Positions 50,234-57,788 of a stretch of DNA of 64,000 bases are shown one piece after another. The notes under the pieces are model-generated. The model saw only the letters and a list, made by a program, of their open reading frames with translations, made no database searches and was not told where the DNA came from. The DNA comes from LGRD01 sp031382215 (lineage in GTDB: Bacteria > Pseudomonadota > Gammaproteobacteria > Burkholderiales > Burkholderiaceae_C). The position numbers and the translations under genes were made by a program. Position 1 is the first letter of the stretch, and each line of letters begins with the position of its first letter. The stretch spans positions 11,598 through 75,597 of the forward strand of contig JANMYQ010000360.1 of the NCBI GenBank assembly GCA_031382215.1, given 5' to 3'.

Positions 50234-50503
50234 ATGGACGTGACCGCCACCGAAGCCAAGAACCGTCTCGGGCATGTGCTCGAACAGGCGCAGCGCGAGC
50301 CGGTGTTCATCGAAAAGTCCGGGCGGCGCCACAGCGTGGTGCTGTCGGTGGAGCAGTACGAGAAACTGATCGAAGCAAAGCGGCCGGCCGGCAAGGCCGA
50401 CGCGGGGCGACGCTTCTACGAACAGTACAAGGACTGGGTCGACATGCAGAACGAACTCGTCGAACGGCATGGCATCTTTGGCGAGGAGTACCGCATCTGG
50501 TAG
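50234..50503 (+). CDS. Antitoxin with Phd/YefM N-terminus and CcdA-like C-terminal tail
   Basis: The 89-residue protein starts MDVTATEAKNRLGHVLEQAQ and continues VFIEKSGRRHSVVLSVEQYE, the Phd/YefM DNA-binding fold. Its C-terminal end, WVDMQNELVERHGIFGEEYR followed by IW, resembles instead the toxin-binding tail of CcdA (FIEMNGSFADENRDW in the F plasmid). It therefore looks like a combination antitoxin, and it precedes a CcdB-type toxin by six bases, consistent with the tail's partner. ATG 50234 fits; an in-frame start at 50216 lacks support. Confidence 0.8.
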   Translation: MDVTATEAKNRLGHVLEQAQREPVFIEKSGRRHSVVLSVEQYEKLIEAKRPAGKADAGRRFYEQYKDWVDMQNELVERHGIFGEEYRIW

Positions 50504-50509
50504 CCGCTC

Positions 50510-50827
50510 ATGGCTCAGTTCGACGTCTACGCCAATCCGAACGCTGTACAGCGGCAGGCGTTTCCGTTCCTGGTCGACATGCAGAGCAACCAGTTGAGTC
50601 ATTTCACCACTCGCCTCGCGATGCCGCTCGCCCGCTTGCCGGCCAGGCCTGCATCCGCCCCGCGGCGGCTGGCGCAGACGGTCTCAATCGATGGTGAGGC
50701 GCTCTTTCCTGCGGCCCACCTCTGCGCGGCCATGCCCGCCCGTCTGCTCGCCAAGCCTGTGGCATCCCTCGTTCGCGACCCCTCACATTTGATCGACGCG
50801 CTCGACGCCGTGGTCAGCGGTGTCTGA
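50510..50827 (+). CDS. ccdB: CcdB family toxin
   Basis: The 105-residue product matches CcdB, the gyrase-poisoning toxin: MAQFDVYANPNAVQRQAFPF, LVDMQSNQLSHFTTRLAMPL, then LAQTVSIDGEALFPAAHLCA and SLVRDPSHLIDALDAVVSGV. F-plasmid CcdB ends in Trp-Gly-Ile, where the Trp contacts GyrA; here the end is VVSGV with no Trp, so gyrase poisoning by the classical contact is uncertain. Its last eight bases overlap the GTG start of nudB, so the pair sits inside the aspS-nudB gene run. Confidence 0.87.
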   Translation: MAQFDVYANPNAVQRQAFPFLVDMQSNQLSHFTTRLAMPLARLPARPASAPRRLAQTVSIDGEALFPAAHLCAAMPARLLAKPVASLVRDPSHLIDALDAVVSGV

Positions 50828-51287
50828 CTCCCGTCCCCCCAAGATCCCGCAATCCGTGCTGGTGGTGATCCACACCGCCGAGCTTGAGGTGCTGCTGATC
50901 GAGCGGGCCGACCGGCCCGGCTTCTGGCAGAGCGTGACCGGCTCGAAAGATGCTGTCGATGAACCGGCGCACACCACCGCGGTGCGCGAGGTGCTGGAAG
51001 AAACCGGCATCACCATCGGCAGCGCCGAGGTGCCGCTGGCCAACCTGCGCGACTGGCACCTGAGCAACGTGTACGAGATCTACCCCGTGTGGCGCCACCG
51101 TTATGCAGCCGGCGTGACGCACAACACCGAGCAGGTGTTCGGCCTGTGCGTGCCGCGCAGCGTGCCGGTGCGCCTGAGCCCGCGCGAGCACCTGCAGCAC
51201 GCCTGGCTGCCGTGGCGCGAGGCGGCCGACCGGTGTTTTTCGGCTTCCAATGCCGAGGCCATCCTGCACCTGCCGCGCTTCCTCTGA
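50820..51287 (+). CDS. nudB: Dihydroneopterin triphosphate diphosphatase (Nudix)
   Basis: NudB removes pyrophosphate from dihydroneopterin triphosphate in folate synthesis. The 155-residue protein begins with the family's KIPQSVLVVIHTAELEVLLI and RADRPGFWQSVTGS, then the Nudix box in DEPAHTTAVREVLEETGI with the REVLEE core. HLSNVYEIYPVWRHRY and NTEQVFGL follow as in E. coli NudB. The GTG start at 50820 gives the conserved N-terminus and overlaps ccdB. Confidence 0.92.
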   Translation: MSDSRPPKIPQSVLVVIHTAELEVLLIERADRPGFWQSVTGSKDAVDEPAHTTAVREVLEETGITIGSAEVPLANLRDWHLSNVYEIYPVWRHRYAAGVTHNTEQVFGLCVPRSVPVRLSPREHLQHAWLPWREAADRCFSASNAEAILHLPRFL

Positions 51288-51373
51288 TACAAGGTGCGTG
51301 GCTGCGGCGGCGTCTCGCCGCGGCTCCCTTCAGGCCATTGAAAACACTCAGGCGATAGAGGCAACCGGTTCGC

Positions 51374-52180
51374 ATGCGCGCTTCGCAACTTTCCCACTTC
51401 AGCCATTCCACCCTGCTGCCGACGCATGTGTTGCGCGTGGCCACGTACAACATCCACAAGGGTGTGCGCGGCATGGGGCGCAGCAAGCGGCTGGAGATTC
51501 ACAACATGGTGCTGGGCATCGAGGCGCTCGACGCCGACCTGGTGTTCCTGCAGGAGGTGCGGCGCATCAACCGCGCCGAGGCGCGCCACTTTCCCGACAC
51601 CCACATGGGCTGGCCGCGGGTTCCGCAGGCCGAGTACCTGGCGCCCGAGGGCTACGACGTGGCCTACCACACCAACGCCGTCACGCGCCACGGCGAGCAC
51701 GGCAACGCGCTGCTGTCGCGCTGGCCGCTCGGCGACGTGGGCCACCACGATGTGTCCGACCACCTGTTCGAGCAGCGCGGCCTGCTGCATGTGCAGGTGG
51801 AATGGAACGGCGTGCCGCTGCACACCATCGTGGTTCACCTCGGGCTCATCCACGCCAGCCGCGTGCGCCAGGTGCAGCAATTGGCCGAGTTCATCAAGCG
51901 TGAGGTGCCGGCCAACGAGCTGCTGATCGTGGCCGGCGACTTCAACGACTGGGGCGAGCGGCTCGACGTGCCGATGCGGCGCTGCGGCCTGGCACGCGCA
52001 GTGGTGCCGGGGCAGGCGACCGCCCGGCTGAACACCTTTCCATCGCGCATCCCGATGTTCTCGATGGACCGCATCTACACCCGCGGGCTGCGTTGCGTGG
52101 GTGCCTCGGTGCCGCGCGGGCCGGTGTGGGCGCGCATGTCGGACCACCTGCCGCTGCTGGCCGAACTCGAATTGGAGTGA
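51374..52180 (+). CDS. Endonuclease/exonuclease/phosphatase family protein
   Basis: The 268-residue protein has the EEP fold with its catalytic residues: VLRVATYNIHKGVRG (Asn), DLVFLQEVRRI (Glu), HTIVVHLGLIHASR, LIVAGDFNDWGER (Asp/Asn) and RMSDHLPLLAELE (Asp-His). Members of this subgroup lie before clsB in many betaproteobacteria, so a phospholipid-related or DNA-repair hydrolase role is possible; the substrate is not known. Its stop overlaps a GTG start of clsB (GTGA). Confidence 0.88.
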   Translation: MRASQLSHFSHSTLLPTHVLRVATYNIHKGVRGMGRSKRLEIHNMVLGIEALDADLVFLQEVRRINRAEARHFPDTHMGWPRVPQAEYLAPEGYDVAYHTNAVTRHGEHGNALLSRWPLGDVGHHDVSDHLFEQRGLLHVQVEWNGVPLHTIVVHLGLIHASRVRQVQQLAEFIKREVPANELLIVAGDFNDWGERLDVPMRRCGLARAVVPGQATARLNTFPSRIPMFSMDRIYTRGLRCVGASVPRGPVWARMSDHLPLLAELELE

Positions 52181-53412
52181 GCGTGGGCCGCCCCGACCGC
52201 AACCCGGCGCTGCGCCCCGACCACCAGTTGACCCTCCTCAAAGGCGGCGAGGCCTTGTTCCCGGCGCTGATCGCGGCCATCGACGCATCTCGCTCCGAGG
52301 TGCTGCTGGAGACCTACATCTTCGAGTTCGGAGGTTCGGTGATCCCGGTGGCTGAAGCGCTCGAGCGGGCCGGCGCGCGCGGCGTGACGGTCTGCGTGGT
52401 GGTCGACGGCGTGGGCACCGGCGATGTGCCGCCTGCGTGGCAACAGCGCTGGCGCAGCGCCGGCGTGCGCTGGCGCGTGTTCAACCCGGCGCGCGGCTGG
52501 CGCTTGCTGATGCCGCGGGGATGGCGCCGCATGCACCGCAAACTGTGCGTGGTCGATGGCACGGTGGCGTTCTGCGGCGGCGTCAACCTGCTCGACGACT
52601 ACTACGACCCGAACCACGGCCGGCTCGTCGAACCGCGGCTGGACTTTGCGGTGCGCGTCACCGGGCCACTGGTGGCCGACGTGCACGGCACGATGATCCG
52701 CCTCTGGTGGCGCCTGCAGGTCGCGCGCGAGGCCACCAAGTACGACTTCGAAGGTGCGCTGAAGGCCGTGCGCAGCGCCGCGCAAGCCGGCGTGGACATG
52801 AAGGTCGCCAGCACCGACGCCGCTCATGAGGCAGTGGCCGCGCTGGTGCTGCGCGACAACGTGCGCTACCGGCGCCGCATCGAAGGCACCTACCGCGTGG
52901 CCATTGCGCAAGCCCGCAGCGAGATCATCATCGCCAACGCCTACTTCGTGCCCGGCGTGCAACTGCAACGCGCGCTGCTGCGTGCGGCGCGCCGCGGCGT
53001 GCGCATCACCCTGCTGCTGCAGGGGCGCTACGAGTACTTCATGCAGTACCACGCCAGCCGCGCGGTCTACGGCATCCTGCTCAACGCGGGCATCCAGATC
53101 ATCGAGTACGAGGCCAGCTTCCTGCACGCCAAGGTGGCGGTGATGGACGCCGCCAACGGCGCGCTCGCCACGGTGGGCTCGTCCAACCTCGACCCACTGA
53201 GCCTGCTGCTGGCGCGCGAGGCCAACGTGTTCGTGCGCGACGATCGTTTTGCCGCCGAGTTGCGCAGCCACCTGCTGCACGCCATTGCCCACCAGGGCCG
53301 GCGTGTCGAGCCCGAAGCGCACCTGCAGCGGCCCTTGACCACGCGCGCGCTCACTTGGGTGGCGTATGGGCTGATGCGCTTTGCGCTGCTGCTGACGGGC
53401 AATCGGTACTGA
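52177..53412 (+). CDS. clsB: Cardiolipin synthase B
   Basis: ClsB is a phospholipase-D-family enzyme that makes cardiolipin (and phosphatidylglycerol) in the inner membrane. The 411-residue protein has two HKD motifs: MHRKLCVVDGTVAFCGG and LHAKVAVMDAANGALATVGS, the second with SSNLDPLSLLLAREAN. A hydrophobic C-terminal segment (WVAYGLMRFALLLTG) may anchor it. The start may be GTG 52177, overlapping the previous stop, or GTG 52183. Confidence 0.92.
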   Translation: MSVGRPDRNPALRPDHQLTLLKGGEALFPALIAAIDASRSEVLLETYIFEFGGSVIPVAEALERAGARGVTVCVVVDGVGTGDVPPAWQQRWRSAGVRWRVFNPARGWRLLMPRGWRRMHRKLCVVDGTVAFCGGVNLLDDYYDPNHGRLVEPRLDFAVRVTGPLVADVHGTMIRLWWRLQVAREATKYDFEGALKAVRSAAQAGVDMKVASTDAAHEAVAALVLRDNVRYRRRIEGTYRVAIAQARSEIIIANAYFVPGVQLQRALLRAARRGVRITLLLQGRYEYFMQYHASRAVYGILLNAGIQIIEYEASFLHAKVAVMDAANGALATVGSSNLDPLSLLLAREANVFVRDDRFAAELRSHLLHAIAHQGRRVEPEAHLQRPLTTRALTWVAYGLMRFALLLTGNRY

Positions 53413-53426
53413 GCGGAGTGCGCGCG

Positions 53427-54479
53427 ATGCATCCGCCCGACCTGATCGTGCAACGCCCCGAAGGCCTGTACTGCCCGGCGGGTGGCTTCTACATCGACCC
53501 GTGGCGCCCGGTCGCGCGCGCCGTCATAACCCACGCCCACGCCGACCACGCCCGCCGCGGCCACGCCCACTACCTGGCCGCCGCTCCGGCAGAAGGCGTG
53601 CTGCGTTCGCGGCTTGGCAGCGACATCACCCTGCAGCCCCTGGCCTACGGCGCGGAGGTCGACCACTTCGGCGTGCGCATCAGCCTGCACCCTGCGGGCC
53701 ACGTGCTCGGCTCGGCGCAGGTGCGGCTGGAGCACGGCGGCCAGGTGTGGGTGGCGTCGGGTGACTTCTACGTGGCCGGCGATGCAAACGATGCGGACGA
53801 TGCGCGCGAACACAACGCCACCTGCGCGCCCTTCGAGCCGGTGCGCTGCCACACCTTCCTCACCGAAAGCACTTTTGGCCTGCCGATCTACCGCTGGCAG
53901 CCGCAGCAGGAGGTGTTCGACAGCATCAACCGCTGGTGGCGCGCCAACGCCGACGCCGGCCGCGCCAGCCTGCTGATGGCCTACAGCTTCGGCAAGGCGC
54001 AGCGCATCCTGAAGGGCGTGGATGCGAGCATCGGCCCGCTCATCGTGCACGGCGCGGTCGAGCCGCTGAACCGCGCCTACCGCGAGCAGGGCGTGGCACT
54101 GCCCGCCACCCAGTTCGTCACCGACGTGGCCGACAAGGCCAGCCTGAAGCGTGCGCTGGTGGTGGCGCCGCCTTCGGTGCAAGGCAGCCCGTGGCTCAAG
54201 CGCTTCGGCGAGTACAGCGACGCTTTCGCCAGCGGCTGGATGCAATTGCGCGGCGCACGCCGGCGCCGTTCGGTGGACCGCGGCTTCGTGCTGTCCGACC
54301 ATGCCGACTGGCCGGGCCTGCAGCGCGCCATCAAGGCCACAGGCGCGCGGCGCGTGATCGTGACGCACGGCTACGAGGCGGTGATGGTGCGCTGGCTGGC
54401 CGAGCAGGGCCTGCAGGCTGGCGCCTTCGCGACGGAGTACGGCGACCAGGATGACGAGGCGGAACCCGCGGCGGTATGA
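53427..54479 (+). CDS. Ligase-associated DNA exonuclease (metallo-beta-lactamase fold)
   Basis: A 350-residue metallo-beta-lactamase/beta-CASP-type protein of the ligase-associated exonuclease family (LigD/ATP-ligase neighbourhood). It shows VITHAHADHARRGH (metal site), LHPAGHVLGSAQVRLE, WVASGDFYV, HTFLTESTFGLPIYRW, and FVLSDHADWPGL near the C-terminus. It is expected to trim 3' ends in DNA repair together with the ATP-dependent ligase at 55246. A toxin-antitoxin pair now separates the two. Confidence 0.9.
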   Translation: MHPPDLIVQRPEGLYCPAGGFYIDPWRPVARAVITHAHADHARRGHAHYLAAAPAEGVLRSRLGSDITLQPLAYGAEVDHFGVRISLHPAGHVLGSAQVRLEHGGQVWVASGDFYVAGDANDADDAREHNATCAPFEPVRCHTFLTESTFGLPIYRWQPQQEVFDSINRWWRANADAGRASLLMAYSFGKAQRILKGVDASIGPLIVHGAVEPLNRAYREQGVALPATQFVTDVADKASLKRALVVAPPSVQGSPWLKRFGEYSDAFASGWMQLRGARRRRSVDRGFVLSDHADWPGLQRAIKATGARRVIVTHGYEAVMVRWLAEQGLQAGAFATEYGDQDDEAEPAAV

Positions 54480-54480
54480 T
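54451..54480 (+). promoter_or_regulatory. Promoter of the VapBC-type pair inside the exonuclease gene end
   Basis: ATGACG (54451-54456) and TATGAT (54475-54480) are 18 bases apart, giving the pair its own promoter within the last codons of the exonuclease gene. AGGAG at 54511-54515 is the ribosome site for the GTG at 54522. Confidence 0.5.
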
Positions 54481-54521
54481 TCCTACTTCCAATTCCTACC
54501 TCAGCACCCAAGGAGCCCATC

Positions 54522-54806
54522 GTGCAAGTCAGCGAAAAAGGCCAGGTCACCATCCCCAAGCACATCCGCACGGCAGCCGGCGTGCTGCCGGGCAGCGAGG
54601 TGGCCTTCTCGCTGGAAGCGGGCAAGATCGTCATCAGCAAGGTCGCCGGCGCCGTCAAGTCGGACCGGCGCAAGGAGCTGCGCGCCGCGGCCGCCAAGGT
54701 GCGCAAGAGCCTGAGCCCGGAGTTCCGCCAGATGAGCGCCGACGAGGTCATGGCCTTTCTGCGCTCAGACGCGCCTGCCAGGGTCTCCGGGCGCGGCAAG
54801 CGCTGA
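54522..54806 (+). CDS. AbrB/MazE-type antitoxin (VapB-like)
   Basis: The 94-residue product begins MQVSEKGQVTIPKHIRTAAG and GSEVAFSLEAGKIVISKV, a swapped-hairpin AbrB DNA-binding domain as in MazE and VapB antitoxins. The C-terminal half is a charged helix (DRRKELRAAAAKVRKSL, SADEVMAFLR) that would bind the toxin. GTG start with AGGAG six bases upstream. It is followed after four bases by a PIN-domain gene. Confidence 0.87.
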   Translation: MQVSEKGQVTIPKHIRTAAGVLPGSEVAFSLEAGKIVISKVAGAVKSDRRKELRAAAAKVRKSLSPEFRQMSADEVMAFLRSDAPARVSGRGKR

Positions 54807-54810
54807 GCTC

Positions 54811-55233
54811 GTGGCATACGACGGTGCAGCGGGGTTCCTTGTCGACAGCAATGTCTGGATCGACTGTATCGATGCGTCCAGCCCGTGGCATCACTGGGCG
54901 GTCGATCAGCTTCAGGCCTGCAGCGAGCGTGCGCCGCTGCACATCAACCTGGTGATCTACACCGAGCTGCTCGTGCCCGGGCCCGACGTGGCGGCGCTCG
55001 ACGCGATGTTCGACGTGTTCGACACGCAGCGCAGCGCACTGCCTTGGGCGTGCGCCGCGTTGGCGGCCAAGGCGTTCGGCTTCTATCGCCAACGTGGCGG
55101 CGTGCGCCGCTCGCCGCTGCCGGACTTCTTCATCGGCGCCCACGCCGCCGTGGCCAACCTGACCGTGTTGACGCGCGACCGCAAGCCCTACCGAAGTCAC
55201 TTTCCGCGCCTCCAGCTGGTCTGTCCGGCCTGA
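54811..55233 (+). CDS. PIN-domain toxin (VapC-like)
   Basis: A 140-residue PIN-domain ribonuclease. Acidic site residues are visible in GFLVDSNVWIDC (first Asp), NLVIYTELLVP (Glu), RSPLPDFFIGAHAAV (Asp) and VLTRDRKPYRSHFP (last Asp and RD motif). VapC toxins cut tRNA or rRNA. GTG start at 54811. Together with the AbrB-type gene it forms a compact pair inserted between the ligase-associated exonuclease and the ligase. Confidence 0.9.
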   Translation: MAYDGAAGFLVDSNVWIDCIDASSPWHHWAVDQLQACSERAPLHINLVIYTELLVPGPDVAALDAMFDVFDTQRSALPWACAALAAKAFGFYRQRGGVRRSPLPDFFIGAHAAVANLTVLTRDRKPYRSHFPRLQLVCPA

Positions 55234-55245
55234 AGGAGCGGGTCG

Positions 55246-56946
55246 GTGAGACGCTTCGCGCAACTCTTCGCCGAGCTCGACGCCAGCACCGCCACCGGCG
55301 CCAAGGTTGACGCGCTGAAGCGGTACTTTGCCCAGGCCGCGCCTGCGGACGCGGCCTGGGCGGTGTATTTCCTGGCTGGCGGCAAGCCGCGCCAGGTCGT
55401 GCCCACGTCGGCCTTGCGCACGCTGGCGTGCGAACGCGCAGGCATTGCCGACTGGTTGTTCGAAGAGTGTTACCAGGCCGTCGGCGACCTGGCCGAGACC
55501 ATCGCCCACGTGCTGCCGGCGCCGCGCAGCGTCAGCGAAGTGGGGCTGACGGACTGGGTCACGTTGCGCCTGTTGCCTCTGCGCGGCGCCGAGCCTGGCG
55601 AACAGGTGCAGCGCATCGGAACGTACTGGGACGAACTCGACGCGCCGGGGCGCTTTTTGCTGACCAAGCTGATCGGCGGGGGTTTCCGCGTCGGCGTCAG
55701 CAAGCTGCTGGTGCAGCGCGCACTGGCCGAACATGCCGGTCTCGACGCCAAGCTCGTGGCCCAGCGCATGATGGGCTACACCGACACCAAGGCCTCGCCC
55801 GATGCGACGCGCTACGAGGGATTGATCGGCGCCGCACAGGCCACCGAGCCGGCGCAGGGCGGCCAGCCGTACCCGTTCTTCCTGGCGCATGCCATCGACG
55901 CGACGCTGGCCGAGTTCGACACCCGGCTCGGCCCACCCGGCGACTGGCTGGTGGAGTGGAAGTACGACGGCATCCGCGTTCAGGTGGTCAAGCGCGCGGG
56001 CCAGGTGTGGGTCTGGTCGCGCGGTGAAGAGCTGGTGACCGAGCGCTTCCCCGAGGTCGTGGCGCTGGCCCAGGCGCTGCCCGACGGCAGCGTGCTCGAC
56101 GGCGAGATCGTGGTGTGGAAAGACGGGCGCCCTGCGCCGTTCAACCTGCTGCAGCAACGCATTGGCCGCAAGACCCTGACCAAGAAGGTCCTGGCCGACG
56201 CGCCGGTCAACTTCATTGCCTACGATCTGCTGGAACGGCAGGGCATCGATGTGCGCGAAACACCGCAGCGCAAACGCCGCGAGTGGCTCGAGGCTCTTGC
56301 CGCCACCACAGCGCTGCTGATCTCGCCACTGGAAACCCGCGCGAGCTGGGCCGAACTGGCCGCGCTGCGCGAAGAGTCGCGCTCCCGCGGCGTCGAAGGC
56401 TTCATGCTCAAACACGCCGATGCGCGCTACGGCACCGGCCGAAGGAAGCAGGACGATCTGGCCGGCGGGACCTGGTGGAAGTGGAAGATCGCGCCGCTCA
56501 GCGTCGACGCGGTGCTGATCTACGCCCAGGCCGGCCACGGCCGTCGCGCCAGCGTCTACACCGACTACACCTTTGCAGTGTGGAACCGCGCGCCGCACGA
56601 TGCCGCCGAAGCACAGGCCGTGGTCGATGCGATCGAACAGCGCGTGCCGCCGGTTGCCGACACCCTGCAACTGGTGGCCTTCGCCAAAGCCTACTCCGGC
56701 CTCACCGACGAAGAATTCGCGCAGGTCGATCGCGTGATCCGCCAGACCACGCTGGAGAAGTTCGGCCCGGTGCGCAGCGTCAAGCCCACGCTGATGTTCG
56801 AACTCGGCTTCGAAGGCATCAACCGCAGCCCGCGCCACAAGAGCGGCATCGCGGTGCGCTTCCCGCGCATGCTGCGCCTCCGCGCCGACAAGCCGCTGCA
56901 CGAGGCCGACAGCTTGCAGACGCTGGAGGCGCTGCTGGCCGGCTGA
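55246..56946 (+). CDS. ATP-dependent DNA ligase
   Basis: A 566-residue ATP-dependent ligase of the bacterial LigB/LigC-like repair group. An N-terminal helical domain (residues 1-210) precedes the adenylation domain with the nucleotide-binding Lys in LVEWKYDGIRVQVVKR, then VLDGEIVVWKDGRP, VNFIAYDLLE and EGFMLKHADARYGTGRRK, and an OB domain with WWKWKIAPLSVDAVLIYAQ. GTG 55246 has AAGGAG seven bases upstream. Functionally coupled to the exonuclease at 53427 in end repair. Confidence 0.93.
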   Translation: MRRFAQLFAELDASTATGAKVDALKRYFAQAAPADAAWAVYFLAGGKPRQVVPTSALRTLACERAGIADWLFEECYQAVGDLAETIAHVLPAPRSVSEVGLTDWVTLRLLPLRGAEPGEQVQRIGTYWDELDAPGRFLLTKLIGGGFRVGVSKLLVQRALAEHAGLDAKLVAQRMMGYTDTKASPDATRYEGLIGAAQATEPAQGGQPYPFFLAHAIDATLAEFDTRLGPPGDWLVEWKYDGIRVQVVKRAGQVWVWSRGEELVTERFPEVVALAQALPDGSVLDGEIVVWKDGRPAPFNLLQQRIGRKTLTKKVLADAPVNFIAYDLLERQGIDVRETPQRKRREWLEALAATTALLISPLETRASWAELAALREESRSRGVEGFMLKHADARYGTGRRKQDDLAGGTWWKWKIAPLSVDAVLIYAQAGHGRRASVYTDYTFAVWNRAPHDAAEAQAVVDAIEQRVPPVADTLQLVAFAKAYSGLTDEEFAQVDRVIRQTTLEKFGPVRSVKPTLMFELGFEGINRSPRHKSGIAVRFPRMLRLRADKPLHEADSLQTLEALLAG

Positions 56947-56953
56947 GTTTGCT

Positions 56954-57053
56954 CCCTCTCCCTCTGGGAGAGGGCAGGGGTGAGGGCCAGCGAGTGACCC
57001 ACAGTGCCGGGTGCCGCCCCTCACCCAACCCTCTCCCCAAGGGGGCGAGGGCT
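56954..57053. repeat. REP-like intergenic palindromic repeat
   Basis: CCCTCTCCC-TCT-GGGAGAGGG (56954-56974) is followed by a GGGGTGAGGG element, about 30 bases of spacer, then CCCTCACCC and CCCTCTCCCC in inverse order, so the block is a nested inverted repeat about 100 bases long. This CCCTCTCC/GGTGAGGG motif is a widespread dispersed intergenic repeat in proteobacteria. It lies between convergent genes and may terminate both. Confidence 0.8.
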
Positions 57054-57788
57054 TCAGGCCAGCGCCATCAGCTCCTGCGCGAGTTCGACCGGCATGTCCA
57101 CCATCACGTCGTGGCCGCACGAAAAGCGGATCACGCGCCAGGCGGGGTCGTTCTCGAACCGGGCCGCGTACCAGCGGAACGGGCTCGGGTCCCAGCCGTC
57201 GGCCAGCATGTACAGGCGCTGCTTCACCTGCGCGCCGGCGCCGGTCAACAAGGCCGGCATCTCGAACGTGGCCAGCGCCTGCGGCATGCAGCGCCGGTCG
57301 ACCCAGGCTCGCTGGGCGGGGGCGACGTTGAAGGCTTCGGCGGCGCGCGGCTGCATCATGCCGTTGCCGTTGCCGTTGCTCAGCGCCTGGATGCGAATCC
57401 GCGCAATGGCCTCGGCCGCATCTGCGGGCGACCGGGCCTTGCGGTATTGGTCGATCATCGATTCACCGTGCTCGGGCACGTAGGCGTCGAGGTAGGCCAG
57501 CGCCTTGATGCGCTCCGGCAGGCGGTCGGCCACCATCGTGATCACCATGCCGCCATACGAATGGCCGCACAGGATCACGTCGGTCAACTCTTCCGCCTCG
57601 ATGCAACCGCACACGTCGCGCACATGCGTTTCGAGCGTGATGTGCTGGCCCGAAAGGTGCGCGCGTTCACCCAGGCCGGTGTGGGTGGGCGTGAACACGG
57701 TGTGGCCGGCGGCGCGCAGTGCGGCCGCGGTGTCTCGGTAACACCAGCCGCCGTGCCATGCGCCATGAACCAGAACGAAGGTCGCCAT
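57054..57788 (-). CDS. Alpha/beta hydrolase
   Basis: A 244-residue alpha/beta hydrolase close to plant-type esterases and hydroxynitrile-lyase-like proteins. It has TFVLVHGAWHGGWCYRDTAA (oxyanion region), ILCGHSYGGMVIT with the nucleophile Ser, LAYLDAYVPEHGE, and RFSCGHDVMVDMPVELAQEL with the catalytic His. The substrate is not evident. ATG 57788 overlaps the asparaginase stop (TGATG), so the two genes are co-translated. Confidence 0.88.
   Translation of the reverse strand: MATFVLVHGAWHGGWCYRDTAAALRAAGHTVFTPTHTGLGERAHLSGQHITLETHVRDVCGCIEAEELTDVILCGHSYGGMVITMVADRLPERIKALAYLDAYVPEHGESMIDQYRKARSPADAAEAIARIRIQALSNGNGNGMMQPRAAEAFNVAPAQRAWVDRRCMPQALATFEMPALLTGAGAQVKQRLYMLADGWDPSPFRWYAARFENDPAWRVIRFSCGHDVMVDMPVELAQELMALA

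Noticed and set aside
48077..50602. 841-codon open frame on the minus strand across aspS
   Set aside because: It mirrors the aspS, antitoxin and toxin genes, has no recognisable domain, and is the kind of antisense opening that G+C-rich codon use produces.
54748..57120. 790-codon minus-strand frame opposite vapC and the DNA ligase
   Set aside because: Antisense to well-supported genes; its translation is His/Arg/Gly/Ala rich with no family pattern.
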